A DNA stretch of 63,190 bases from an uncultured Streptococcus sp. (GTDB lineage: Bacteria > Bacillota > Bacilli > Lactobacillales > Streptococcaceae), in NCBI RefSeq assembly GCF_901875575.1, contig NZ_CABFMF010000080.1, positions 1 through 63,190 of the forward strand. Reading direction: 5' to 3'. Below are positions 43,901 to 52,056 of this stretch, in pieces. The notes beneath the pieces are model-generated. The model was not told the DNA's origin. It was given only the letters and a program-made list of their open reading frames with translations, and did not search any database. The translations under genes and the position numbers were made by a program. The stretch's first letter is position 1. The number at the start of each line of letters is the position of its first letter.

Positions 43901-46366
43901 CAAGACTACAAACTCGAACGTGATTTAGCTTATCGCAATATTGCAAAACTCCAACCATTCTACAATAAAGAATGGATTGTTAACCAAGGCAACAAGTTGC
44001 TTGAAGAATCGAACTTAGTTAAGAAAGAAGTTCTTTCTGTCACTGGTATGAAAGAAGGACAATTTGTAACTGACTTGTCAGATATTGATAAGATTATGGT
44101 TCACTATGCTGATGGTACTAAGGAAGAAATGGATGTTACTAAGAATGCTGATTCTAAAGTGAAACAAGTTCGTGAATATACCATCGCTGGACAAAACGTT
44201 GTTTATACACCAAATATGGTTGAGAAAGACCGTGTGAAACTGATTGCAGATGTGAAAGAGAAGTTAGCTTCAGTCACATACGATTCGCAAGGTGTTCGTA
44301 AAATTATTGGAAATCCAGCTGATTTGTATCTAGAAGAAAGCTTTACTGATGTCAAAGACAATCTTGATAAATTTGTGAAAGCTTTAGTCGAAAATGAAGA
44401 TCATCAATTAAATAGTGACGAAGCTGCGATGAAAGCACTTGTGAAGAAAGTTGACGACAATAAAGCGAAAATCATGATGGCTCTATCTTACTTGAACCGC
44501 TACTATAACATTAAGTATACTGACAACAGTATGAGTATCAAAGACATTATGATATTCAAACCTGACTTCTACGGTAAAACTCCAAGTGTGTTAGATCGCT
44601 TGATTAACATTGGGTCTAGCGAGAAGAACTTAAAGGGTGACCGAACTCAGGACGCTTATCGTGAAATTATTGCAGGTAATACTGGTAAAGGTAGTCTACG
44701 TAACTTCCTAGAATACAACATGCGTTTGTTCACTGAGGATAAAGACATTAACGATTGGTTTATCCATTCTGCTAAAAATGTTTATGTTTCAGAACCTAAG
44801 ACAACAAATACAGAGTTGAAAGATAAACGTCACCGTGTATTCGATGGTTTAGATAACGGTGTTCATGGACGTATGATTTTGCCTTTATTAACGCTTAAGA
44901 ATGCTCATATGTTCTTAATTTCAACATACAATACGATGGCTTATAGTTCATTTGAGAAATATGGTAAACATACAGAAGAAGCTAGAAATGAATTCAAAAA
45001 AGAAATTGATAAGGTTGCACATGCACAACAAACTTACCTTGACTTCTGGTCACGTTTAGCATTGCCAAGTGTACGAGATAGATTGCTTAAGAGTGAGAAA
45101 ATGGTTCCGACACCTGTATGGGATAACCAGACCTACAATGGTTCTCCTGTAGGTCGTCGAGGATTTGACAGTAAGGGTAACCCTGTAGCCCCAATTCGTG
45201 AATTATATGGTCCAACATGGCGACACCATGATAGAGACTGGCGTATGGGCGCTATGGCCTCAATATTCCCTAATCCAAATAATGATGACAAGGTCTTGTT
45301 TATGGTGACGGATATGATTAGTCCGTTTGGTATTTCAGCCTTTACTCACGAAACAACACACGTAAACGATAGAATGCTTTATTTCGGTGGTCATAAGCAT
45401 CGTCAAGGTACAGACGTTGAAGCCTATGCTCAAGGTATGTTACAAACACCTGATAAATCAACAACTAATGGTGAATATGGCGCTTTAGGCCTTAACATGG
45501 CTTATCACCGTGAAAATGATGGTAATCAATGGTATAACTATGATCCGGATAAATTAAAAACTCGTGAAGATATTGATCGCTACATGAAGAACTACAATGA
45601 AGCGTTAATGATGTTGGATTATGTTGAAGCAGATGCTGTAATTCCAAAATTAAATGGTGATAATAGCAAGTGGTTCAAGAAAATTGACAGAGTCGATAGA
45701 CATGTTGATAGTTTAAATAATTTAACTGCTCCACACCAATGGGATAAAGTTCGTGACCTAAATGACGGAGAGAAAACTAAGCTATTGTCAAGTATTGATG
45801 ATTTGGTTGATAATAACTTTATGACTAAACATAATAATCCTGGCAATGGTGTGTTCCGACCAGAGGACTTCACGCCTAATTCAGCATATGTTAATGTTCA
45901 AATGATGGCTGGTATTTATGGTGGTAATACAAGCAAAGGTGCTCCAGGTTCATTATCATTCAAGCACAACGCCTTCCGTATGTGGGGTTACTTTGGCTAT
46001 GAAAATGGATTTATCGGATATGTATCTAGTAAATACCAAGGTGAAGCTGATAAACAAAACCAGGGTAGATTGGGTGATGATTTCATTATTAAAAAGGTTT
46101 CAGACAACCAATTCTTAAACCTAGAAGACTGGAAGAAACATTGGTATCACGATGTTAAAGCTAAAGCAGAGCAAGGATTTACTGCTATTGAAATTAACGG
46201 TAAACAAATTAGCAACTATACACAATTGAAGGATATCTTTGTTAAAGCGGTTGAGGAAGATTTAAAGAAATCGGGTGATTTCTCACATACTGTTGCACTC
46301 AAAGAAAAAGTGTTTAAAGCCTTGTTGAAAGCAACTGATGGTTTCTTTAATCCTTTATTTAAATGA
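40946..46366 (+). CDS. Second surface M26 zinc metalloprotease (ZmpB-like)
   Basis: The protein has 1806 residues with a TTG start at 40946 after AAAGGTAGAG, only 43 bp after iga. Domains: KFSIRKIKGIVGS signal; LPNTG at 75-79 followed by a membrane helix and basic stop; two repeat types at about 175-360 (VEPAVQPELPEAVVSEK; EYTEPVGTTGVDENGN); G5 domain about 365-450 ending EILVKGTKEKP; beta-helix-like and M26_N region; zinc site H1468-E-T-T-H1472 with E1492, the same spacing as in iga. No trypsin-like domain. Its base composition is clearly less AT-rich than the 3' half of iga, so the two genes did not arise by a recent tandem duplication. Substrate unknown; ZmpB-like proteases modify surface or host proteins. 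Confidence 0.88.
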   Translation: MSLLKKDKFSIRKIKGIVGSVFLGSLLFAPSIVGASTYHYLDYSNLTQTERDQLKQGRPDESKESYALVYEKDALPNTGQSQSIMTVFGLLTIGSLVVVITKDKRNKKIATFLIVGATGLVTLSTASALNLNATIHESGRDGVLQISGYRYVGYLELDDRSVSSVSPASTVSPVEQPKVVTDKGEPEVQAALPEAIVTEKGEALVQPELPVAVVSEKGEPAVQPVLPEAVVSEKVEPAVQPELPEAVVSEKVEPAVHEKSEYTNPLSTVPDEAPKVEKTEYTAPVGTVPDEAPKTEKPEYTEPAGATGVDENGNLIEPPVSEKPAYTEPVGTTGVDENGNLIEPPVSDIPEYTEPISTVSEVASEREELPSLHTDIRTETISKTTIEESEPTKFIGDDSVKQIGEDGERQIVTSYEELHGKKISEPVETVTILKEMKPEILVKGTKEKPKEKTAPVLTLERTDTNVLDRSANLSYHLVNTDGVKINKITATIKDGNEIVKTVDLTSEQLDKHVEDLKFYKDYKIETTMTYDRGKGEETATLEEKPLRLDLKKVEIKNIASTNLVKVNDDGTETPSDFMTEKPSDEDVKKMYLKITSRDNKVTRLAVDKIELVTEKEKELYKITATAQDLIQHVDPSKTRNEYIHYIEKPRPKVDNVYYNFKDLVDAMNADKNGTFKIGADLNAENVPTPNKEYVTGTFRGTLTSVEGKQYSIHNMKRQLFGGIEGGSVKNINLANVNINMPWINDISALAKTVKNATVENIKVTGSILGNNSIAGIVNKIDRGGLLRNVAFIGKLQAVGDRDWNLAGIAGEIWKGNLDRAYADVTITGKRARAAGLVAKSDNGMDNFTVGKEGSVRHSVAKGRIDIDNPVDVGGFISSNWVLGQIEDNVSMVKVSKGEIFYGSRNIDDEDGYFSGNRLENDFVVRDMSTGTSSYQRSKRVKEISLEEANKKIKGYNITASGFEISALPEDTLNRTTPKSEEYKSTQDYKLERDLAYRNIAKLQPFYNKEWIVNQGNKLLEESNLVKKEVLSVTGMKEGQFVTDLSDIDKIMVHYADGTKEEMDVTKNADSKVKQVREYTIAGQNVVYTPNMVEKDRVKLIADVKEKLASVTYDSQGVRKIIGNPADLYLEESFTDVKDNLDKFVKALVENEDHQLNSDEAAMKALVKKVDDNKAKIMMALSYLNRYYNIKYTDNSMSIKDIMIFKPDFYGKTPSVLDRLINIGSSEKNLKGDRTQDAYREIIAGNTGKGSLRNFLEYNMRLFTEDKDINDWFIHSAKNVYVSEPKTTNTELKDKRHRVFDGLDNGVHGRMILPLLTLKNAHMFLISTYNTMAYSSFEKYGKHTEEARNEFKKEIDKVAHAQQTYLDFWSRLALPSVRDRLLKSEKMVPTPVWDNQTYNGSPVGRRGFDSKGNPVAPIRELYGPTWRHHDRDWRMGAMASIFPNPNNDDKVLFMVTDMISPFGISAFTHETTHVNDRMLYFGGHKHRQGTDVEAYAQGMLQTPDKSTTNGEYGALGLNMAYHRENDGNQWYNYDPDKLKTREDIDRYMKNYNEALMMLDYVEADAVIPKLNGDNSKWFKKIDRVDRHVDSLNNLTAPHQWDKVRDLNDGEKTKLLSSIDDLVDNNFMTKHNNPGNGVFRPEDFTPNSAYVNVQMMAGIYGGNTSKGAPGSLSFKHNAFRMWGYFGYENGFIGYVSSKYQGEADKQNQGRLGDDFIIKKVSDNQFLNLEDWKKHWYHDVKAKAEQGFTAIEINGKQISNYTQLKDIFVKAVEEDLKKSGDFSHTVALKEKVFKALLKATDGFFNPLFK

Positions 46367-46419
46367 ACATAACAAATTGCTATTTAATATGAGTCTGTAC
46401 AAAAACTAGATTCAACATA

Positions 46420-46484
46420 AAACCACACAGTGATTTCAGTTTTATACTCAATGAAGCTGAAAGAAACATTGTGTGGTTTTTGAA
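46420..46484 (+). terminator. Terminator after the metalloprotease genes
   Basis: AAACCACACA and TGTGTGGTTT pair as the outer stem of a long hairpin with an inner TTTCAG/CTGAAA pairing, then TTTTT. The loop carries TATACTCAATGAA, the start of a boxA-like sequence. Confidence 0.7.
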
Positions 46485-46536
46485 TGGTTAGCGTTTTATA
46501 CCGAAAAAATCCCAAAAACTCATAAAATTCCACTCT

Positions 46537-46742
46537 TATACTCAATGAAAATCAAAGAGCAAACTAGAAATCTAGCCGTAGGTTGCTCAAAACACTGTTT
46601 TGAGGTTGCAGATAGAACTGACGAAGTCAGCTCAAAGCACTGCTTTGAGGTTGTAGATAAGACTGACAAAGTCAGCTCAAAATACTGTTTTGAGGTTGCA
46701 GATGGAAGCAGACGTGGTTTGAAGAGATTTTAGAAGAGTATT
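46537..46742 (+). repeat. BOX element (A-B-B-C type)
   Basis: It starts with TATACTCAATGAAAATCAAA, the boxA hallmark. Then come two ~45-bp B units marked by GAGGTTG-AGAT and CTGAC-AAGTCAGCTCAAA. It ends with a boxC-like GACGTGGTTTGAAGAGATTT. These mosaic repeats are characteristic of pneumococcus and close relatives. The open frame running through it has no sign of being a gene. Confidence 0.9.
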
Positions 46743-47118
46743 AGCTAACATATATGATTCTCTCCCTAATATGAAGTAATAGCTATAATAGATATTGAAT
46801 TTCAAAGGATATACTTGAATTAAATTATGTCTTGAGTAAGACTTCAATAAAATGATAGACCTTCATTTTGAATTAGTATAATCTGGAAACAAGGGCGGAC
46901 AAAATAAAGAAGTCATGATATAATATAAATTAGATTTCTATGTCATAAAACGAGAACTGTTTGGACATCATTCATTTTAAAACTTTCTATGTTCAAACGA
47001 TAATAAAATAGGGGCTCTAAACCCTTGCTATGAAAGGAAAAAAACTCAATGGCTACTATTCAATGGTTGGTCTAGAAGATTTAAAATAATAAAACATTGT
47101 GAAGTAGAATAAATGCTT

Positions 47119-47145
47119 AAAACCCTTGAATTTCAAGGGTTTTTG
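47119..47145. terminator. Perfect 12-bp hairpin terminator
   Basis: AAAACCCTTGAA and TTCAAGGGTTTT are separated by one base and flanked by A and T tracts, so it can work in both directions. Confidence 0.7.
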
Positions 47146-47255
47146 TGAGTACAGATTTTTATTTTTTACATTGTTATAAGTGCTTGATTGAGCAATAATT
47201 ATCAATAAAAACATTTTTTTGGTGTTGAGTTTGGTGTTCAATTATTTATTATGTT

Positions 47256-47290
47256 ACGGAAAGGAATTTCACAATCTTTCCGTTTTTTTA
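47256..47290 (+). terminator. Attenuator-like terminator before the first gene of the element
   Basis: ACGGAAAG (47256) and CTTTCCGT (47276) pair, followed by seven Ts, only 16 bp before ATG 47306 and with the ribosome site CAGGAGGG between. It would cut transcripts entering the replication operon. Confidence 0.7.
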
Positions 47291-47305
47291 TTTTCAGGAG
47301 GGAAA

Positions 47306-47479
47306 ATGACAAAAGAATTACAATCATCACGCTATATTGTCATTTCATTTTTAGTACGTGAAATGGGAATTGACATTGTTGAAGCCATCTCTCTTATGGC
47401 TGAATTAGAAAAAAGTGGCTTGGTTCGATTGGAATCAAGTGGAGATTTAATACTCAAAGAACTTGGAGGAGCGCTATGA
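47306..47479 (+). CDS. Small conserved protein at the start of the element (57 residues)
   Basis: ATG 47306 has AGGAGGG 5 bp upstream. The product MTKELQSSRYIVISFLVREM... is acidic and helical, with a possible winged-helix end (SGLVRLESSGDLIL). It overlaps the replication initiator gene by 4 bp. It is probably a regulatory or accessory partner of the initiator; family not known to me. Confidence 0.6.
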   Translation: MTKELQSSRYIVISFLVREMGIDIVEAISLMAELEKSGLVRLESSGDLILKELGGAL

Positions 47480-48255
47480 AACGAATTACCGCAAATCAAT
47501 ACCAAACCTCAGAACGGTATTACAAATTACCTAAAATTCTTTTTGAGGATGAGAAATATATGGATATGAAACTAGAAGTAAAGGTGGCTTATTCTATTTT
47601 AAAAGATCGTTTAGAATTATCTCTCAGTCGTGGTTGGATAGATGAAGAAGGAGCAGTCTATTTAGTATTTTCTAATTCTAAACTGATGAAGCTATTAGGT
47701 TGTTCGAAGTCAAAATTATTGTCCATCAAAAAGATTCTTAAAGAATATGACTTAATTGATGAAGTTCAACAGTCTTCTAGTGAGAAAGGAAGACTAGCTA
47801 ATAAGATTTATTTAGGGGAGTTGTCTTCTACCCCAGTAGGTAATTCAAACAGGCCTAGTGTTAAAAAAGGACTAGGGCAGGTTGAAAATAAAACGGGCCT
47901 CGTCTCACATTCAGCCCCTAGTGAGACTGAAGTTAGTGAGACTAAATATAGTGAGACTGATTCTTTATTTATTGAGGATGAGGAGGAGAGGAATACTCAA
48001 CCTATCTTGAGAAGAAAAGTAGAAAAGGTTACAAAATATGATCGAGATTATATTTGGGGATTGGTACAAGAACAATTTAGACGAGAGGGTTTTTCCGAAA
48101 CAGCCAGTGAAATTGCTATGACTGATTTTGAGAGAATCTATCAGTATGCTCTAGATAATGTTCACTTTGTTAGACGAGCGGAAGTACTTGCTGAATTTGT
48201 GTTTAATGGCCTATATTCCGTTTGGAATAACCGTGTTAGAAAAGGAGGTGGTTAA
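47476..48255 (+). CDS. Replication initiator protein A, N-terminal-type (RepA_N)
   Basis: The protein has 259 residues. The N-terminal domain YKLPKILFEDEKYMDMKLE..AYSILKDRLELS is the RepA_N winged-helix signature seen in plasmid and ICE initiators. The recognition region LMKLLGCSKSKLLSIKKIL follows, then a linker and a C-terminal helical part (GLVQEQFRREGFSETASE). It probably supports autonomous rolling or theta replication of the excised element. It is first in an operon with the methyltransferase gene, with a 4-bp overlap upstream. Confidence 0.85.
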   Translation: MKRITANQYQTSERYYKLPKILFEDEKYMDMKLEVKVAYSILKDRLELSLSRGWIDEEGAVYLVFSNSKLMKLLGCSKSKLLSIKKILKEYDLIDEVQQSSSEKGRLANKIYLGELSSTPVGNSNRPSVKKGLGQVENKTGLVSHSAPSETEVSETKYSETDSLFIEDEEERNTQPILRRKVEKVTKYDRDYIWGLVQEQFRREGFSETASEIAMTDFERIYQYALDNVHFVRRAEVLAEFVFNGLYSVWNNRVRKGGG

Positions 48256-48256
48256 A

Positions 48257-48358
48257 ATGTCGCCAATCGAGTGGATATTAGTTATGCTTATTGTCATTTC
48301 AAGTGGAGTGACAGTTTTGACAATGGTAGTCGATAAGAAAGGGGTGATAAAAAAATGA
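48257..48358 (+). CDS. 33-residue membrane peptide
   Basis: ATG 48257 follows AAAGGAGGTG and gives MSPIEWILVMLIVISSGV.. ending in VVDKKGVIKK: one hydrophobic helix with a basic tail. Its stop overlaps the methyltransferase start (ATGA), so it is translated in the same operon. The function is unknown. Confidence 0.55.
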   Translation: MSPIEWILVMLIVISSGVTVLTMVVDKKGVIKK

Positions 48359-49713
48359 GATTTATTGATTTATTTTCAGGTATCGGGGGTTTTCGACTAG
48401 GAATGGAAAGTGTCGGACACGAGTGTATTGGATTTTGTGAGATTGATAAATTTGCTAGAGAATCTTATAAGTCCATTTTTCAAACGGAAGGAGAAATAGA
48501 ATTTCATGACATACGAGATGTTTCAGATGACGAATTTAAAAAACTTAGAGGGAAAGTCGATGTCATCTGTGGGGGATTCCCTTGTCAAGCATTTTCAATC
48601 GCAGGAAGACGATTGGGATTTGAAGATACTAGAGGCACTTTATTCTTTGAAATTGCTCGAGCGGCCAAACAAATCCAACCACGTTTTCTTTTTCTTGAAA
48701 ATGTTAAAGGCCTACTCAATCACGATAAGGGACGGACGTTCACCACAATCCTTACCACACTTGATGAGTTGGGGTTTGATGTTGAGTGGCAGGTGCTTAA
48801 CAGTAAGGATTTTGGCGTTCCCCAAAACAGAGAGAGGGTGTTTATTATCGGACATTCTAGAAAGAAAGGTACCAGACTCCTATTTCCTTTCAGACGAGAA
48901 GGTCAAGCAACTAACCCTGAGACTTTGAAAGCACTAGGGAATTTAAATCCATCAAGAAGTGGAATGAGTGGTAAAGTTTATTATTCAGAAGGTCTTGCGC
49001 CAACTTTAGTTCGTGGAAAAGGAGAAGGATTTAAGGTTGCTATTCCTTGTATGACACCAGACAGATTAGAAAAGAGACAAAATGGTAGACGTTTCAAGGA
49101 TAATCAAGAGCCAATGTTTACTTTAAATACTCAGGATCGCCATGGTATTGTCGTTGTTGGAGATTTACCAACTAGCTTTAAGGAAACTGGTCGCGTCTAT
49201 GGAAGTGAGGGCTTATCTCCAACACTGACTACAATGCAAGGTGGAGATAAAATCCCCAAAATACTAATTCCAGAACCAATCCAATTTCTAAAAGTACGGG
49301 AAGCAACGAAAAAAGGATATGCTCAAGCAGAAATTGGGGATTCAATCAATTTAGAAAGACCAAGTTCTCAGTATCGTCGTGGTAGAGTTGGAAAAGGTAT
49401 AGCGAATACGTTAACAACTAGTGGGCAAATGGGAGTAGTAGTGGCTAGCTATGAAGGAGAAGATAAGCAAGTTTATCATGTAGCCGGTGTCTTAATAGAT
49501 GGACAATTTTACCGTTTGAGAATACGACGAATCACTCCTAAAGAGTGTTTTCGCTTACAAGGGTTTCCTGATTGGGCTTTTGAAGCTGCTAGAAAAGTCT
49601 CTAGTAATAGTCAGCTCTATAAACAAGCTGGTAATAGTGTAACCGTTCCTGTGATTGCCGCAATCGCAAAGAAATTAAAAGAAATAGAGGAAAAAGATGA
49701 AAGCATTAAATAA
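48355..49713 (+). CDS. C5-cytosine DNA methyltransferase
   Basis: The protein has 452 residues. Motif I DLFSGIGGFRLG, motif IV GGFPCQAFS with the catalytic Cys, motif VI FLENVKGLL, motif VIII QNRERVFIIG and motif X AGNSVTVPVIAAI are complete. The long target region (about 190-390) carries a repeated pattern (EGLAPTLVRGKGEG; EGLSPTLTTMQGGD; KGIANTLTTSGQMG). No restriction endonuclease gene is beside it, so it acts as a solitary methylase, perhaps shielding the element from host restriction on entry. It overlaps neighbours on both sides. Confidence 0.93.
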   Translation: MRFIDLFSGIGGFRLGMESVGHECIGFCEIDKFARESYKSIFQTEGEIEFHDIRDVSDDEFKKLRGKVDVICGGFPCQAFSIAGRRLGFEDTRGTLFFEIARAAKQIQPRFLFLENVKGLLNHDKGRTFTTILTTLDELGFDVEWQVLNSKDFGVPQNRERVFIIGHSRKKGTRLLFPFRREGQATNPETLKALGNLNPSRSGMSGKVYYSEGLAPTLVRGKGEGFKVAIPCMTPDRLEKRQNGRRFKDNQEPMFTLNTQDRHGIVVVGDLPTSFKETGRVYGSEGLSPTLTTMQGGDKIPKILIPEPIQFLKVREATKKGYAQAEIGDSINLERPSSQYRRGRVGKGIANTLTTSGQMGVVVASYEGEDKQVYHVAGVLIDGQFYRLRIRRITPKECFRLQGFPDWAFEAARKVSSNSQLYKQAGNSVTVPVIAAIAKKLKEIEEKDESIK

Positions 49714-50146
49714 AGAATCAATACTAGATTGTGATGAATTAGAAACAGAATTACATGATGCAGAAATCAAACAGCTGGATGAACAAATATTTTTGATGCC
49801 CAATTATCCATGTGAGTTTGAGGTGACATTTTTAGATGATTACCATAAAAAACATAATTACCCACTATTTTATGAATCCTATCTTCAAAACATTATGGAA
49901 TTCCTTGAAAGTCAGGATATAAAGAACGGAGCTGATGCCTTTGTAGATGATCATCAGAATCTTGTTTTTGTTTTATATGGACAAGGCTATCGAGCCGAGG
50001 GAAAAGAGGGAATACTTACAACTCAAGTAACTATAAAAGCTTATGATGAAGACAAGAAACCGATTAACTTTGCAAATTTATTAGATTCCTTAATAGTCTC
50101 AGAATATCAAATGGAACCGAATCTTTGGGAGGTATCCCATGATTGA
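49697..50146 (+). CDS. Acidic protein of unknown function (149 residues)
   Basis: It starts inside the methyltransferase end (17-bp overlap). It is very acidic, with helical N-terminus (ESILDCDELETELHDAEIKQ) and a beta-rich C-terminal part. It is part of the conserved leading operon of Tn5252-like elements, a place where anti-restriction or DNA-mimic proteins may occur. I cannot assign a family, and function is open. Confidence 0.55.
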   Translation: MKALNKESILDCDELETELHDAEIKQLDEQIFLMPNYPCEFEVTFLDDYHKKHNYPLFYESYLQNIMEFLESQDIKNGADAFVDDHQNLVFVLYGQGYRAEGKEGILTTQVTIKAYDEDKKPINFANLLDSLIVSEYQMEPNLWEVSHD

Positions 50147-50519
50147 TCTCTATCTAAGTAAAAATAGCCAAAGAAATCAACTTCTTTTAGACTTCTTCCA
50201 AAACTATGGTATCGAGGTATCTTGTCATTCAGTTTCTGAAATGACAAAGGACAAATTAATTGAGATGATGAGTTATTCTTCAGATTGTTTTGAGTTTTTA
50301 TCTCCCAATTTATTACGATTTAAGAACCGTGATAATCTAAAATTAACAGATTTCATCGAAATGATATTAAAAAATCCTGAACTAACCATCAGACTTCCTC
50401 TTGCGGTTTCAAATAAGCGAGTTTATCCAAATCTGAATTTGGAAGAGGCTAGAGCTTTATTGCCAAGAGATACGAAACAATTGATTTACATGGCACAAAC
50501 ACATTATTTATCTAACTAA
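50139..50519 (+). CDS. Spx/ArsC-family-like protein lacking the redox cysteine pair
   Basis: The protein has 126 residues, close to the 130 of Spx. The C-terminal pattern LTDFIEMILKNPELTIRLPL, then NKRVYPNLNLEEARALLPRD parallels Spx (LYRLINEHPGLLRRPI, then YNEDEIRRFLPR). The N-terminus begins MIDLYLSKNSQRNQLLLDFF where Spx has YTSPSCTSCRKA, so the CxxC switch is absent. If it binds RNA polymerase as Spx does, it would not respond to oxidation. It overlaps the upstream gene by 8 bp. The homology is my own reading and needs a profile search. Confidence 0.6.
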   Translation: MIDLYLSKNSQRNQLLLDFFQNYGIEVSCHSVSEMTKDKLIEMMSYSSDCFEFLSPNLLRFKNRDNLKLTDFIEMILKNPELTIRLPLAVSNKRVYPNLNLEEARALLPRDTKQLIYMAQTHYLSN

Positions 50520-50531
50520 AGGAGAAGCAAT

Positions 50532-50765
50532 ATGGCTGAACGATTTTGGGAGAACTTGTCCATTATTTTGGCTGAAAGAAATATCAGCTGGATTGAGTTA
50601 ACCAGAAAAATGTTTGCGGGAGAGTTTCACTATCCAAGTGAATTGAATCGTTTGTATCAAAAGATTCGTCACTACAAGATGGAACAACGAATGCCTCAAA
50701 GTCCATGGGTAGAGAGGATTGTGCAGGTATTAGATTTAGATTATGAAGATTTATTTCGGAGGTAA
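50532..50765 (+). CDS. XRE-like helix-turn-helix protein (77 residues)
   Basis: The start has AAAGGAGAA. The pattern NLSIILAERNISWIELTRKM...  ending RIVQVLDLDYEDLFRR is that of Cro/CI-type domains, with an unusual longer middle (FHYPSELNRLYQKIRHYKM). It probably regulates the element. The next gene follows after 2 bp. Confidence 0.6.
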   Translation: MAERFWENLSIILAERNISWIELTRKMFAGEFHYPSELNRLYQKIRHYKMEQRMPQSPWVERIVQVLDLDYEDLFRR

Positions 50766-50767
50766 CT

Positions 50768-51355
50768 ATGAAAAGAATAATTCCAGTTTATATATTCCAA
50801 CAAGTAAATGTCCTATTGGTATCCCTATACTTACTGAAATTGCTTTGTATCGGTGAGTTAACTATACTAGAGATTCTCTATTGTGGGTCGCTCATTTCTT
50901 TTTTATGGATGTATGATCAACGAAAACAAGTGGTCAAGGTCGATATGAAAACTAGGATAAAGTGGATTGGTATTGGATTCGTTAGTCTACTGATTATAAG
51001 TCTATGTTTTAGTCTGATTCATGCTCAAGGAAGCACGAATCAAGCAAACTTAATTGGCCTTCAACATCAAATTCCTTGGTTTTCATTTTTATTGTTCTTA
51101 ATCAATGCGAGTATGGTTGAAGAATTTCTGTATCGAGAAATTTTATGGAACTTGGTTAGAAAATTAGATATTCGAGTTGCTTTGACAAGCGTTTTATTTG
51201 CCTTAGCACATCATCCTGGAACCATTCTAGCTTGGTGTTTGTATGTTTCACTTGGAATGTTTTTAGGGATGGTGCGCTATAAATCTGATTTATTGGGCAG
51301 TATGGGGCTACATTTGGTGTGGAACCTACTAGTTTATAGTTTGCTACTTTTTTAA
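50768..51355 (+). CDS. CPBP-family intramembrane protease (Abi-type)
   Basis: The protein has 195 residues and about six membrane helices. The CPBP motif EEFLYRE has E118, E119 and R123, and the second motif FALAHHP has H148/H149, the expected active-site residues of Rce1-like glutamic proteases. In streptococci such genes are linked to bacteriocin self-immunity, and a broken bacteriocin gene lies 900 bp downstream, but this gene belongs to the leading operon of the element. Confidence 0.85.
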   Translation: MKRIIPVYIFQQVNVLLVSLYLLKLLCIGELTILEILYCGSLISFLWMYDQRKQVVKVDMKTRIKWIGIGFVSLLIISLCFSLIHAQGSTNQANLIGLQHQIPWFSFLLFLINASMVEEFLYREILWNLVRKLDIRVALTSVLFALAHHPGTILAWCLYVSLGMFLGMVRYKSDLLGSMGLHLVWNLLVYSLLLF

Positions 51356-51529
51356 AATAGGTGACCTGATTTTTAGGGTAACTTCTAAAACTAACTTCCA
51401 TTTTCCCACAACCTAGCTTTTAGTATGAGAAAAATGCGTGAAATTAGTGGAAATTTGTCTTAGACTAACTTCCACTGATTTTCTTTTTGTGTGACTCTCA
51501 GTTCGTCTCAATCCGTTAGTGCGAGACGA

Positions 51530-51617
51530 AAAAAACACCCACTATGTACTGACCCCAAAAGGTTAGACAGAAAAAGTCTAACTTTCGGGGTGTAGTTCAC
51601 TATGTGGGTGCGTTTTA
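51530..51617. repeat. Near-perfect palindrome built from IS3-type ends
   Basis: ACCCACTATGTACTGACCCC on the left mirrors GGGGTGTAGTTCACTATGTGGGT on the right (broken by small loops), and inside GGTTAGAC pairs with GTCTAACTTT around AGAAAAA. The TGTACTGACCCCAAAA end is that of the IS3-group remnant at 230. It looks like two IS ends brought together with the body lost; it may also work as a terminator. Confidence 0.6.
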
Positions 51618-51645
51618 TCATAGACAGATTTTCTGAATCTTATCC

Positions 51646-52056
51646 TTAGAATGAGTTTTTAGTTGGTTTTACTTGATTATAATTGGTAGTTTCAATTCGT
51701 TTAATATAATCTCTAATTATAGCTGGTAGTTCTTCTTCTTGATAACCAAAGTGAGCCATGGAGAAAATGAAGTCCTTTAATTGTTTTTTTGCTAGTTGTT
51801 TACGATATTTAGAGATGAATTCTTGATTTTCCGTTACAAAACGTCCAGCTGTTCGCTTACAAAAGACAAATCCTTCTTTTTCGAGGTTTGAAAAGGCTTT
51901 TTGGATGGTATTTGTATTGACCCCAGTCTCGCTAGCTAGTTTTCTAACAGTAGGAAGTTGTTGACTGGCTTCTAGTTCATGGGAAATAATCTGAAACTTG
52001 ATTTTTTCCATAATCTGTAAATAGATAGGTTTGTTATTGTCAAATGACCAGGACAT
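51646..52056 (-). CDS. GntR-family (YtrA-type) transcription regulator
   Basis: I use ATG 52056 (MSWSFDNNKPIYLQ) with AAAGGAGAA upstream; earlier residues lack a good site. The product has 136 residues. The GntR winged-helix core is QLPTVRKLASETGVNTNTIQ then KAFSNLEKEGFV and RTAGRFVT. The short tail without a ligand domain is typical of YtrA regulators, which control nearby ABC transporter genes. Here the divergent ABC genes and the bacteriocin remnant lie directly next to it. Confidence 0.88.
   Translation of the reverse strand: MSWSFDNNKPIYLQIMEKIKFQIISHELEASQQLPTVRKLASETGVNTNTIQKAFSNLEKEGFVFCKRTAGRFVTENQEFISKYRKQLAKKQLKDFIFSMAHFGYQEEELPAIIRDYIKRIETTNYNQVKPTKNSF

Larger units (their letters stand above)
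46743..47305. other. Gene-free junction between chromosome and conjugative element
   Basis: It contains TATAAT near 46918, a terminator at 47119, and an attenuator-like hairpin at 47256. An 8-codon frame MATIQWLV with GAAAGG before it lies at about 47049. The attachment site of the element is probably here, but without the other end I cannot define the direct repeat. Confidence 0.4.

Noticed and set aside
46473..46733. 86-codon open frame after the metalloproteases
   Set aside because: Most of it is the BOX repeat, which is open by chance in this frame; no ribosome site.
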